64,000 nt of DNA from Microcaldota archaeon (GTDB taxonomy: Archaea > Micrarchaeota > Micrarchaeia > Anstonellales > Bilamarchaeaceae), in contig JAFGCC010000020.1 in NCBI GenBank assembly GCA_016932815.1, positions 38,746-102,745 of the forward strand, written 5' to 3'. Position numbers and translations under genes: made by a program. Every line of letters starts with the position of its first letter. Position 1 is the first letter of the stretch. The notes under the pieces are model-generated. The model saw nothing but the letters and a program-made list of their open reading frames with translations, had not been told where the DNA came from and did no database searches. Shown here piece after piece: positions 17,876 to 25,571 of this stretch.

Positions 17876-18187
17876 ATGAGGAAGAACTTTTGGCTTGCAT
17901 TGCTGGCGTTTGCGGTAATCGGGATTTCCTTTGCCGGGCCCATGATGATGCCCGGAGGGGGAATGGGCGCAGGCCCCGGACAGGAAACCGGCAGCGGGGG
18001 GGATGCGGATTCCTCCTATGCCTCTTCATCCTTTGTTGGAGGGGCAAGCCCAGGGCTTCCCCTTACCGAAGTGGGCATAGGGCTTGCGATACTCGCAGCA
18101 GGATACTGGTGGTTTGAAGTGCGCAAAAGCCGCAAGAGGAAGCCCCCGGAAGGCGAGGAGGATTCCCCGGATGAACGGGAGGAGTAG
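17876..18187 (+). CDS. Small secreted/one-pass membrane protein, Met/Gly-rich
   Basis: 103 residues. Signal peptide (FWLALLAFAVIGISFAG), then a Met/Gly-rich patch (PMMMPGGGMGAGPG), a Ser-rich linker, a transmembrane helix (EVGIGLAILAAGYWWFE) and a basic/acidic cytosolic tail. The upstream GGTGAGG is a strong ribosome site. The mature exterior segment is under 60 residues. Its place inside the exporter operon suggests an accessory subunit. No family recognised. Confidence 0.75.
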   Translation: MRKNFWLALLAFAVIGISFAGPMMMPGGGMGAGPGQETGSGGDADSSYASSSFVGGASPGLPLTEVGIGLAILAAGYWWFEVRKSRKRKPPEGEEDSPDEREE

Positions 18188-18278
18188 GCAGGGCATGATG
18201 GACGCTTCGCTAGCTGCCATGCTCGCGGTATTGCTCATTGCGGCATGCACCTACTGGTATTTCGGATGGAGGCGCTAG
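18171..18278 (+). CDS. 35-residue one-pass mini-protein overlapping the upstream gene
   Basis: Reading MNGRSRQGMMDASLAAMLAV then LLIAACTYWYFGWRR; the ATG at 18171 lies inside the end of the previous gene. An internal ATG pair at 18195/18198 gives 27 or 26 residues. The layout (basic, R-Q-G, then a hydrophobic helix) resembles a class III pilin-like signal or a minimal membrane subunit. It fills exactly the gap between two genes of the exporter run and ends one base before the permease start. Small size makes the call uncertain. Confidence 0.4.
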   Translation: MNGRSRQGMMDASLAAMLAVLLIAACTYWYFGWRR

Positions 18279-18279
18279 G

Positions 18280-19494
18280 TTGGAATTCTCGGACCTAATA
18301 GAGTACTCCTTTGTGCACCTTAAGCACAGGGGGATACGGACCTGGCTCACCCTCCTGGGAATAGTGGTGGGCATCTCCTCGTTCATACTGCTAGTGGGCA
18401 TAGTAGATGGCATGAATGCGAGCATCCAGGAGAAGATGGGCGAATTCGGCTCGGACATATTCACAATAAGCCCTGGGGGAAACGCAAGGGAGGGAGGCCC
18501 CCCAGGAATGGGCAGCTCAATGTCTGCGGACAAGCTATATTTGGATGATGTTGAGACAATTGAGAAGGTGGATGGAGTGGGGACGGTTTCCCCGGTCCTC
18601 AGCGTTTCAGTGGAGCTTGAATACAGGGACAAGACCTCCGAGCGCACGGTAACCGGCGTGGACCTGGAAACCTATGAGGACACCAACGTGATGTCCGACC
18701 TGCTGGAGGGAAGGTACCTGGTTTCCTCTGACAAGGGGGCCGTGCTCGTGGGAAGTTCCCTAATAGAGCGCACGTTCTCAGGGAAAGTGGGGCTCAATTC
18801 CCGCATAGAAATAGACGATAAGCAATTCAAGATAATAGGAATCCTAGATGAGAATAGCAGCATGGGCGGCATGGGGGGAGGCAGCATATACATTCCCATA
18901 GACGATGCGCGGGACTTGGCAGGGGATTCCATAGCTTCGGAGGAAGTGAGCAAGATACAGGTAAAGATAGATAATGGATACAACCTGACTGCGGTGGTTG
19001 ATGATGTGGAGGAGGCCCTGATGGAGGACCATGGAGTCAGCAAAGACGACATGGATTTCACGATTACAAGCTCGGTCCTAATGGAAGCGCAAAGGACGGA
19101 GATACTAGGAACCCTCACGCTTTTCCTGGGCCTGGTTTCCGCCGTTTCGCTCCTAGTTGGCGGAATAGGCATTTCCAATACGATGTTCATGAGCGTCCTT
19201 GAGAGGACAAGGGAGATTGGGCTGCTAAAAGCGCTTGGGGCGACATCTTCGCAGATACGCAACATCTTCCTCGTTGAGGCGGTGGTTATCGGGCTGCTTG
19301 GCGGAATACTGGGAATCCTGGCCGGATACCTCCTGCTCCAGGCGGTGTCCCTTCTTGGCTATGAAGGCCACATTTCAGAATTCATGCTGGCAATATCCTT
19401 TGGGGTGTCCCTGGGGGTGGGCGCGGCAGCGGGCACATATCCTGCAAGGTCCGCCACGCGGGTTCCGGCAATAGAAGCATTGAGGTATGAGTGA
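18280..19494 (+). CDS. ABC exporter permease, MacB/FtsX family (copy 1)
   Basis: 404 residues starting at TTG 18280, one base after the mini-protein stop. The N-terminal helix RTWLTLLGIVVGISSFILL is followed by an extracellular MacB periplasmic-core-like domain (residues about 45-270) and three C-terminal helices, with the family wording GGIGISNTMFMSVLERTREIG. C-terminal PARSATRVPAIEALRYE is the classic MacB/FtsX ending. An in-frame extension to TTG 18238 is possible, but the paralogue begins at the same place as this shorter form. Works with the ATPase at 15610. Confidence 0.92.
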   Translation: MEFSDLIEYSFVHLKHRGIRTWLTLLGIVVGISSFILLVGIVDGMNASIQEKMGEFGSDIFTISPGGNAREGGPPGMGSSMSADKLYLDDVETIEKVDGVGTVSPVLSVSVELEYRDKTSERTVTGVDLETYEDTNVMSDLLEGRYLVSSDKGAVLVGSSLIERTFSGKVGLNSRIEIDDKQFKIIGILDENSSMGGMGGGSIYIPIDDARDLAGDSIASEEVSKIQVKIDNGYNLTAVVDDVEEALMEDHGVSKDDMDFTITSSVLMEAQRTEILGTLTLFLGLVSAVSLLVGGIGISNTMFMSVLERTREIGLLKALGATSSQIRNIFLVEAVVIGLLGGILGILAGYLLLQAVSLLGYEGHISEFMLAISFGVSLGVGAAAGTYPARSATRVPAIEALRYE

Positions 19495-20716
19495 CATGAG
19501 GATGGGAGACCTTTTAGAATACAGCGTGGAGCACCTCTTCCATAGGAAGCTTCGCTCATGGCTCACCGTAATCGGCATCCTGCTGGGCATTGCGACAATC
19601 GTTGTGCTAGTCTCAATAGGGGATGGGGTAAGTGCCAGCATAAGCGAGAGCCTGGATGCTTTTGGGGACGACATGGTAACAGTCACCCCCGGAGGGGGAT
19701 TTGCCTTCCGCAACATGGAGGAGGTGGATTCGGATTATGGGAAGCTCTACGAAAAGGACGCTTCCAAGGCAAGGAGGGTAATGGGGGTAAGCGACGTTTC
19801 CATGTCGGTTTCATCAAACGTGGAAATCTCCTTTGCGGACAAGGAAACGGCGGCATCGGTAACCGCTACGGAATCCAACATATTCACAATGTTCCCCTCC
19901 TCCTACCCGCTTGAGAAGGGGAGGTATTTCTCCGATTCGGAGCAGAATGTCGCGGTAATAGGCTACGGAGTTGCAAACGACATGTTCGGCTCCGATGAGG
20001 TTGAAGTGAACAGCTACATCTACCTTGAAAACGAGCGCTACAAGGTCGTGGGGATACTAGAGGAAACAGGCTCTATGTTCTCAGGGGCCGGAGACAGCGC
20101 GATATACGTCCCTTTCGAAGACAAGGACTCCCTCTTTAGCGAAGACGACCTTGCCGAAGGGGAAATCGGGGAAATAACAATCAAGGTTTACGAGGGGACC
20201 AACACGACCGAAGTGGGAGAGGGCGTAACCTCCCTGCTCTCACTCTCGCACGGAGTTGACGAGGACAATCCGGATTTCAGCGTTACCACTTCCGAATCCA
20301 CATCAGAGAGGATATCGGAAGTTACCAGCACCCTGAGCACCGCGCTCCTGCTAATCGGGATGATTTCCGCCATAGTCGGGGGCATAGGGGTTGCGAACAC
20401 CATGTACATGAGCGTGGTTGAGCGCACAAAGGAAGTCGGAATCCTAAAATCCATAGGCGCCACATCCCTGCAGATACTAGCCCTATTCATAATGGAAGCG
20501 GCAATGGTCGGGGCAATCGGGGGCATAACGGGATTGCTGCTGGGAGCCGGGGTGATACAGCTAATAACCTCTCTTGGGATAATGACTCCGTGCCTGAAGC
20601 TTGAAGTGGGGCTTGGCGCAATACTGTTCTCCACTTTCGTTGGGGTAGTGGCTGGGGCGCTTCCGGCCCGCAGCGCATCCAGGATTCCCGCAGTAGAAGC
20701 ATTATCTTATGATTGA
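19487..20716 (+). CDS. ABC exporter permease, MacB/FtsX family (copy 2)
   Basis: 409 residues, paralogous along its length to the preceding permease (SWLTVIGILLGIATIVVLVS, GGIGVANTMYMSVVERTKEVG, ending PARSASRIPAVEALSYD). The start overlaps the upstream stop by 8 bases; ATG 19496 or 19502 would also fit the GAGGT at 19482-19486. Two distinct permeases with one ATPase suggest a heterodimeric FtsX-type core rather than the homodimer usual for MacB. A short T-poor spacer follows before the next gene. Confidence 0.92.
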   Translation: MSDMRMGDLLEYSVEHLFHRKLRSWLTVIGILLGIATIVVLVSIGDGVSASISESLDAFGDDMVTVTPGGGFAFRNMEEVDSDYGKLYEKDASKARRVMGVSDVSMSVSSNVEISFADKETAASVTATESNIFTMFPSSYPLEKGRYFSDSEQNVAVIGYGVANDMFGSDEVEVNSYIYLENERYKVVGILEETGSMFSGAGDSAIYVPFEDKDSLFSEDDLAEGEIGEITIKVYEGTNTTEVGEGVTSLLSLSHGVDEDNPDFSVTTSESTSERISEVTSTLSTALLLIGMISAIVGGIGVANTMYMSVVERTKEVGILKSIGATSLQILALFIMEAAMVGAIGGITGLLLGAGVIQLITSLGIMTPCLKLEVGLGAILFSTFVGVVAGALPARSASRIPAVEALSYD

Positions 20717-20829
20717 TGCGTTGCGCTCTATTCCGTGGCAAAAAGGTGCGAGGCAAGCCGCACACCCTTGCCGTGCCTGGTTTATAAAACATGGGAGGCA
20801 TAATTTCCAAATAGAAGAGGAAGCTGAAA

Positions 20830-21513
20830 ATGGAAGGAGAGCGCGAAGGGGAGAATACATCGCCCATGAGGCTTACTATCATCCCAGTGGCACACGTTTC
20901 CAAAAAAAGCGCGGAGCTTGTGCACAAGACCATCCTGGAGGAAAACCCCGAAGTAGTCGGATTGGAGCTATGCCGCGAGCGCCTAGCTTCCCTATCGGCT
21001 AGGGAGCGCAGGGGAATGGACATTCGCACCGCAATCTCGCACCCCACATCCGCATTCTTGTATCTTGCCCAGCAGGCCCTGGGGAAATTCTGGAGGATAA
21101 CCCCCGGCTCGGAGATGGTCGCAGCGCTCCGCGCAGCGGCACTCTCCAACAAGCCCGTATTGCTCTTGGATAGGCCAATTAGGCTTACCGCCAGGGAACT
21201 AGAGAAAATCCCGCTTGGGGAAAAGCTTGGAATGCTATTCTGGGACATCCCCCTGGGGCGCAAAAAGGGCGTGAAGCTTGAGCACCTGATGGATCCTGCA
21301 GCCCTGCGCCCGCTTCTATCTAGCATGAAGGAAAAATTCCCCAAATCATACGAGGTTTTCGTGGAATCGCGCAACAGGTACATGCTTGCAATGCTCCTAA
21401 AGAGGAACCCGCAGAGCGCGGTAATAGTGGTAGGCGCAGCGCACTCAGAAGGCATAAAAGAGTTGGCGGAGCAGTCCGGAGCAAAGATGGAAATAACGAT
21501 AAAGAGGTATTGA
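20830..21513 (+). CDS. TraB/PrgY-family protein
   Basis: 227 residues. IIPVAHVSKKS and VVGLELCRERL, then DRPIRLTARELEKI and the late VIVVGAAHSEGI, are the landmarks of the TraB/PrgY family (pheromone-shutdown-like, Tiki/ChaN-related fold). The second histidine/glutamate set (H in VAHV, E in GLELC, H in GAAHSEG) matches conserved positions. Unlike many archaeal members there is no C-terminal membrane domain. A metal-dependent hydrolase role is proposed for relatives; substrate here unknown. The next gene starts 4 bases on. Confidence 0.85.
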   Translation: MEGEREGENTSPMRLTIIPVAHVSKKSAELVHKTILEENPEVVGLELCRERLASLSARERRGMDIRTAISHPTSAFLYLAQQALGKFWRITPGSEMVAALRAAALSNKPVLLLDRPIRLTARELEKIPLGEKLGMLFWDIPLGRKKGVKLEHLMDPAALRPLLSSMKEKFPKSYEVFVESRNRYMLAMLLKRNPQSAVIVVGAAHSEGIKELAEQSGAKMEITIKRY

Positions 21514-21517
21514 AAAA

Positions 21518-21772
21518 ATGGAATTGCTCTTGCGAAAGAAACAGGCCGCGGTTTTTTTGTTCCTAAAATCCCATGAGGAGCCGGTTTACCTAACCCAGAT
21601 AGCCAGGGAGACTAAGACCACTTACGTTTACATAACCAATTTCATCTCCTTCCTAGCAGATAAGGGAATAGTCTCCATAGCCCCCCGCTCAAAAAAGAAG
21701 CTAGTAAGGTTAACCGAGAAGGGGAGGGAAATCTCGGTGCGCATTGAGGCTTTGAGGGAGGCTCTGGAATGA
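21518..21772 (+). CDS. Small winged-helix regulator (MarR-like)
   Basis: 84 residues that are almost entirely a winged-helix domain: helices around VYLTQIARETKTTYVYITNF (recognition helix TYVYITNFIS), then the wing ISIAPRSKKKLVRLTEKG-like segment (read here VSIAPRSKKKLVRLTEKGRE). The TGA overlaps the ATG of the metallo-hydrolase (ATGA), so the two are co-translated and it may regulate its own operon. Ligand unknown. Confidence 0.8.
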   Translation: MELLLRKKQAAVFLFLKSHEEPVYLTQIARETKTTYVYITNFISFLADKGIVSIAPRSKKKLVRLTEKGREISVRIEALREALE

Positions 21773-22377
21773 TAGAGGTTTTCCGCGGCAAGGCCAAAGA
21801 CCCAAAGGACGCATTGCGCGCAACGCTCGCAACCGGTTACCTGATAGGGAAGTTCGCGGTGGATTCCCCAGAAGGAGTGGCCTATCCGGGAAACCCCCTA
21901 ATCCTCATAACGCACGCCCATTGCGACCATGTCTGCGGCCTCAATACCCATAACCTGGATTATGCGTGCTCAGGGTTCTGCGCAAAGGCGATTGAAGGTT
22001 CTATTGAGAGTGCTCTGCTCTGTTCGCACCTTGGGTTATCGCCCCCCAGGCGCCCGCCCAGGGAAGTCTTGTCCGAAGGGCAGGTGCTAGAAAGCGAAGG
22101 CTTCTCCATAGAGGTAATAGAAACCCCGGGGCACGCAGAAGGCGCGCTCTGCTTCTACATCAGAGAGCACAAGGCGCTATTTAGCGGAGACACTGTTTTT
22201 GGGGAAGGCTTCCTCCCATCGCTCTCGCTTCCTACTAGCAGCAAGGAGGCCCTCCTAGAGAGCTATGAGAAGCTATCCAATTACGAAATACGAAAAATCT
22301 ATCCTGGGCATGGCTCCCCCTTTGAAGCCGAAGGCTACATAAGGAGCCTAATCCCGATAGCAAAAGAATTCATATGA
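21769..22377 (+). CDS. Metallo-beta-lactamase-fold hydrolase
   Basis: 202 residues. The metal motif THAHCDH (H49, H51, D53, H54) is the HxHxDH signature. GHAEGALCFY carries the next ligand, FSGDTVFGEG the bridging aspartate and YPGHGSPF the last histidine. The glyoxalase-II/RNase-Z style order is complete, so it is probably active. Substrate not evident. It is the last gene of a TraB-like/regulator/hydrolase run and ends convergently, overlapping the next minus-strand gene by 8 bases. Confidence 0.9.
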   Translation: MIEVFRGKAKDPKDALRATLATGYLIGKFAVDSPEGVAYPGNPLILITHAHCDHVCGLNTHNLDYACSGFCAKAIEGSIESALLCSHLGLSPPRRPPREVLSEGQVLESEGFSIEVIETPGHAEGALCFYIREHKALFSGDTVFGEGFLPSLSLPTSSKEALLESYEKLSNYEIRKIYPGHGSPFEAEGYIRSLIPIAKEFI

Positions 22378-22795
22378 CGCGCAGCTTTGCGCTCTTTGAT
22401 GCCTGCTCCAGGACCTTGTTGTAGTTTAGGTAATGGGAGTATGCGGTGATTTTCATTGGCACATCCCCCGCCTTGGTCATGGGGCCGCTGTGCACGCTGA
22501 CGCTGAACGTCTTGGTTGCACCGGGAGGGAGTTCCCCAAGCCTCTCCTCGTGGTGCTTCTGCATTGAGGTTACGTCGAATCCCACCTTGTTGCCCCTCCC
22601 GATTTCGATATCCACGGAGGTTAGCATCTTCGCGTTTGAGGTGTTCTCCACCGTGACGTTCATCCCGATTTTGGAGTCCTTGTGCGCTTTTAGGCGCAGG
22701 GGGTTGAATTCGTAGGAAATCCTGAATGCCCCTCCCCGCGCTGCGGGTGCCGATTCGGCGCTTTTGCTCCCTTTTAGCCAGTCAAGAATTCCCAT
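22370..22795 (-). CDS. Small cytosolic Ig-like (arrestin/CARDB-style) protein
   Basis: 141 residues. After a short amphipathic head (MGILDWLKGSK) the protein reads as one beta-sandwich: ISYEFNPLRLKAHKDSK, then VTVENTSNAKMLTSVDIEI, LPPGATKTFSVSVHSG and VPMKITAYSHY. No signal peptide or membrane helix. It has a distant stylistic match to the 117-residue protein at 27361. Function unknown. Confidence 0.7.
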   Translation of the reverse strand: MGILDWLKGSKSAESAPAARGGAFRISYEFNPLRLKAHKDSKIGMNVTVENTSNAKMLTSVDIEIGRGNKVGFDVTSMQKHHEERLGELPPGATKTFSVSVHSGPMTKAGDVPMKITAYSHYLNYNKVLEQASKSAKLRVI

Positions 22796-23219
22796 AATAT
22801 CACAAAAAGAGAATTGGCTGATTATCTTTAAAAATCTGTGCGTGCCCGCATTTTCCGAGGGATTTCCCCTATGGGTTCCACAGTGGCAAATCCACGATAT
22901 CCCATAAGGAAACCCTATAATGGAAACATTTAAATAGGTGTTGTAATACTATAAGAAGCTGCGTATTTTGGGGAGGAAAGAAATTGGTCGCCTTGCCAGC
23001 CAGCGCGGAACGTTGCGCTGGCCTAATTCTTTTTCTTCTTGTTGAATTGTAAATCGCATCCACATTTGGGGATATTACTTGCAATTTACAATAGCTAAAA
23101 AAGTTTGCGAACTTTTTTATGCCCCGCGGGCGCTCTTGCCCGCGAGAGTGAAGCTTTAAAACTTCCTCTCTAAAGACATACGTACGCTATTGCCCAGATA
23201 GGTGCAGGTGGATTGATTT
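22796..23219. other. 424-bp gene-free stretch, strongly structured
   Basis: It carries the promoter of the minus-strand gene at its left, an apparent plus-strand TATA box at 22928-22936, and then, between 22999 and 23144, four inverted repeats (described in the candidate ncRNA entry). No coding frame is convincing. Confidence 0.6.
22955..23118 (+). ncRNA. Candidate structured non-coding RNA(s)
   Basis: Downstream of CATTTAAATAGG (TATA-like, 22927-22938) come: a perfect hairpin GCCAGCGC/GCGCTGGC (22999-23022) followed by a T-rich run; an inverted repeat ATTGTAAATCGC/GCAATTTACAAT (23046-23057 and 23081-23092, one mismatch); and AAAAAAGTT-TGCG-AACTTTTTT (23097-23118), which looks like a terminator. 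A further hairpin CGCGGGC/GCCCGCG sits at 23125-23144. One RNA of about 160 nt or two shorter ones are possible. No known RNA family was recognised. Confidence 0.35.
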
Positions 23220-23837
23220 ATGGTTGCAATGCTGGACAAGCCCGGAGTGGTCCTGACCCTGGTTTTCGGGGCGGTGATAGTGCTCTTTGGGAGCTTTTCC
23301 CAGCTCCTGCTAATGTTCGTCTTCTTATTCCTCTCGGTCATGGTGACCAAGTTCGGCTACCAGGAGAAAAAGGAGATGGGCATATACGAGCATGACCGCA
23401 GCTGGGAGAACGTCCTCTCAAACGGGCTAATCCCCACATTGAGCGTGATTGCTTCGTTCTTCCTGGGCCTTGGCCCGCTTCCTTTCATCTGCTCGGTTTC
23501 CGCTGTGGCATCCGACAAGTTCGCTTCGGAATTGGGCGTGCTCGGAGGCTCCCCATTGACTCTTGCGGGCTTTGGGGAAGTCAAGCCCGGAACCAGCGGG
23601 GCGGTAAGCGTTACCGGGACTCTGATGTCAATCCTGGGCGCAGCCCTCGTGGGAGTCGCATCGGTTTTCCTCTTTGGGATTACCCCGACTACCGCAATAC
23701 TAGTGGCCCTTGCCGGATTTGCCGGAAGCGTTGCGGACACCCTCTTTGGGGTGTTTGAGGAGAAAGGGCTTGGGACCAAGGGCACAACAAATATAATCTG
23801 TTCCATAGTAGGAGCATTAATCGGAATGGTGATATGA
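23220..23837 (+). CDS. DUF92/TMEM19-family integral membrane protein
   Basis: 205 residues, six or so membrane helices. The wording ASDKFASELGVLGG, VKPGTSGAVSVTGTLMS and GSVADTLFGVFEEKGLG is the conserved core of DUF92/TMEM19. Plant relatives (VTE6) phosphorylate phytyl-phosphate, and by analogy an isoprenoid-phosphate kinase role is plausible in an archaeon with an ether-lipid pathway. GGTG about 9 bases before ATG 23220 supports the start; MLDKPG at 23229 is an alternative. The next gene, a nucleotidyltransferase, is 25 bases on. Confidence 0.88.
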   Translation: MVAMLDKPGVVLTLVFGAVIVLFGSFSQLLLMFVFLFLSVMVTKFGYQEKKEMGIYEHDRSWENVLSNGLIPTLSVIASFFLGLGPLPFICSVSAVASDKFASELGVLGGSPLTLAGFGEVKPGTSGAVSVTGTLMSILGAALVGVASVFLFGITPTTAILVALAGFAGSVADTLFGVFEEKGLGTKGTTNIICSIVGALIGMVI

Positions 23838-23862
23838 GAAATGAGAATAAAATGGTGATTCA

Positions 23863-24603
23863 ATGAAAGCAGTAATACTTTGCGGAGGGGAAGGAACAAG
23901 GCTCCGGCCTTACACGTATACCGTCCCCAAGCCCATGCTCTGGCTGGGCAACCGGCACATACTAGAATACACAGTAGAGCATCTTAAGAACAGCGGAATA
24001 ACCGAAATAATACTCTCTGTGGGGTACCTAAAAGAACAAATAATGGACCACTTCGGAGACGGAGCGGAATTCGGGGTAAATATAGAATATTTCGTGGAGG
24101 ATTCCCCCCTCTTTACCGCTGGGGCGATATACCCTTACAAGGAAAAATTCAAGGAGACATTCCTCGTTTTCATGGGAGACCACGTAACCAATATAGACAT
24201 ACCCAAGTTCGTGGAAACCCACCGCAAATCCGGGGCAATAGCCACAATCGCGGCCAAAAAGCGCAAGATTTCAATAGAATACGGGGTAATAGATTCCTCC
24301 GATGAAAAATTCGTGGAGGATTTCAGGGAGAAGCCCGTAATCAACTACCTAATAAACACTGGGATGTACCTTCTTGAGCCAAAGGCGCTAGACTACATCG
24401 GGGAAAAAGAGGATTTCGCAAAGCACGTCTTCCCCAGGATGCTCGCTTCCAAGGAGAAAATCGCCCTGCACAAATTCAGCAGGGGCTACTGGATAGATAT
24501 CGGGCGCGTAAAAGACTATGAGCGCATGCGCGAGCTATTCAGCGTCGCAGACCTCGCAAGGGGGCTGCCCCCCCTAGAACTGGACAAAGAGCGCGACTAC
24601 TAA
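23863..24603 (+). CDS. Sugar-1-phosphate nucleotidyltransferase
   Basis: 246 residues. N-terminal AVILCGGEGTRLRPYT is the GGxGTRL nucleotide-binding signature, with KPMLWLGN the sugar-phosphate pocket. VFMGDHVTN carries the metal-binding aspartate, and YWIDIGRVKDYERM closes the domain. The short length means it lacks the C-terminal left-handed beta-helix of bifunctional enzymes. It makes an NDP-sugar (mannose- or glucose-type; specificity not readable) for glycan synthesis. It overlaps by 30 bases, convergently, the polyprenyl-phosphate sugar transferase gene, so both act in glycan assembly. Confidence 0.92.
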   Translation: MKAVILCGGEGTRLRPYTYTVPKPMLWLGNRHILEYTVEHLKNSGITEIILSVGYLKEQIMDHFGDGAEFGVNIEYFVEDSPLFTAGAIYPYKEKFKETFLVFMGDHVTNIDIPKFVETHRKSGAIATIAAKKRKISIEYGVIDSSDEKFVEDFREKPVINYLINTGMYLLEPKALDYIGEKEDFAKHVFPRMLASKEKIALHKFSRGYWIDIGRVKDYERMRELFSVADLARGLPPLELDKERDY

Positions 24604-25569
24604 GAGCCCAAGGAGCAGTTGTGCGCCAATCATTAGCATGACCAGCTTTTGCTCTTTTATCCCATTTGAGTATTTCATAATCAACTGGCAGAGGCTGCGC
24701 ACTTTTCCATCCAGCGGATAGAGCTTCCCATCCTCTCTTAGTTCGCCCCACCAGTTGCTGCTTGGGAAGCGGTTTGCCAGCTTTATGAAGAAATCCGCCA
24801 CAAAGAGCAGGAGGATGAGGGCACCAGCACTCTCAAAGTTTCCTATGATTACCCCGGTTGCGAGGACCGCACCGATTGGAAGAGTCCCAACATCTCCGGG
24901 GAACACCTTTGCGGGGAACCAGTTCCTAGGAAGGAATCCAAGGAGCGCACCTAGCATCGGAAGGAAGAGGACTAGCATCTCCACGTTCCCATGCAGGAGT
25001 GCGAGCAATGCCATGCAGGCGAAAATAACCGCGCCCATCCCCGCTTCCATGCCGTTGAATCCCGCTAGCATGTTAGTGAGGTTGGATGATACTGCAACCC
25101 CCACGGGAACGAGCAGGAGGATGTAGAACACCCCGAAATCCACCACTCCCAATAGGGGTATCGCCATTGATGTGCTGCCTGCGGCCTTTACCGCAATCAG
25201 CGGGACCGCGGAAGCTAAGGGAATGAATGCCTTTGCCCATTGCGGCACATCCAGCAGGTCGTCTATTATCCCTATGAATGCAAGCGCCTGTATTGTGAGG
25301 AGCCCTGCGAGTACGTATACTATGTTGAACTCAATCCCGTCAAAAGTGTTGAGCATGATTGCAAGGAGCACACCTGCCGTGAATCCAACTACTATCGCGA
25401 TTCCGCCCATTTCCGGAATTTCCGGCCTGCCCTTCTTGTTTACGTCTTTTCCGGTGAACCCGAACTGCCGCAGGCGCGGAATCAGGATAGCCGAGAAAAT
25501 GTAGGTGGTAAATAGCGAGGCCAGGAAGATTAGGCCATATCCAAAGAGGTGGGCACCAGAAGACAGCAA
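24574..25569 (-). CDS. MraY/WecA-family polyprenyl-phosphate sugar-1-phosphate transferase (AglH-like)
   Basis: 331 residues, about ten membrane helices. EMGGIAIVVGF, GIIDDLLDV (the DD motif), NLTNMLAGFNGMEAGMG and PRNWFPAKVFPGDVGTLPIG are the conserved cytosolic loops of family-4 glycosyltransferases. They load a sugar phosphate (often GlcNAc-1-P) onto a dolichol-type carrier at the inner membrane face, the first step of N-glycan assembly. The start is TTG 25569 with GGTGA seven bases upstream, inside the end of HMG-CoA reductase, two bases apart. This couples lipid-carrier precursor synthesis and its use in one operon. Confidence 0.93.
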   Translation of the reverse strand: MLSSGAHLFGYGLIFLASLFTTYIFSAILIPRLRQFGFTGKDVNKKGRPEIPEMGGIAIVVGFTAGVLLAIMLNTFDGIEFNIVYVLAGLLTIQALAFIGIIDDLLDVPQWAKAFIPLASAVPLIAVKAAGSTSMAIPLLGVVDFGVFYILLLVPVGVAVSSNLTNMLAGFNGMEAGMGAVIFACMALLALLHGNVEMLVLFLPMLGALLGFLPRNWFPAKVFPGDVGTLPIGAVLATGVIIGNFESAGALILLLFVADFFIKLANRFPSSNWWGELREDGKLYPLDGKVRSLCQLIMKYSNGIKEQKLVMLMIGAQLLLGLLVVALFVQF

Positions 25570-25571
25570 GG

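Noticed and set aside
22970..23150. RNase P RNA or SRP RNA, because of GGGGAGGAAAG and strong hairpins
   Set aside because: The match to the RNase P element is only a few bases, the region is too short for either RNA, and no other conserved element of RNase P or SRP RNA is present.
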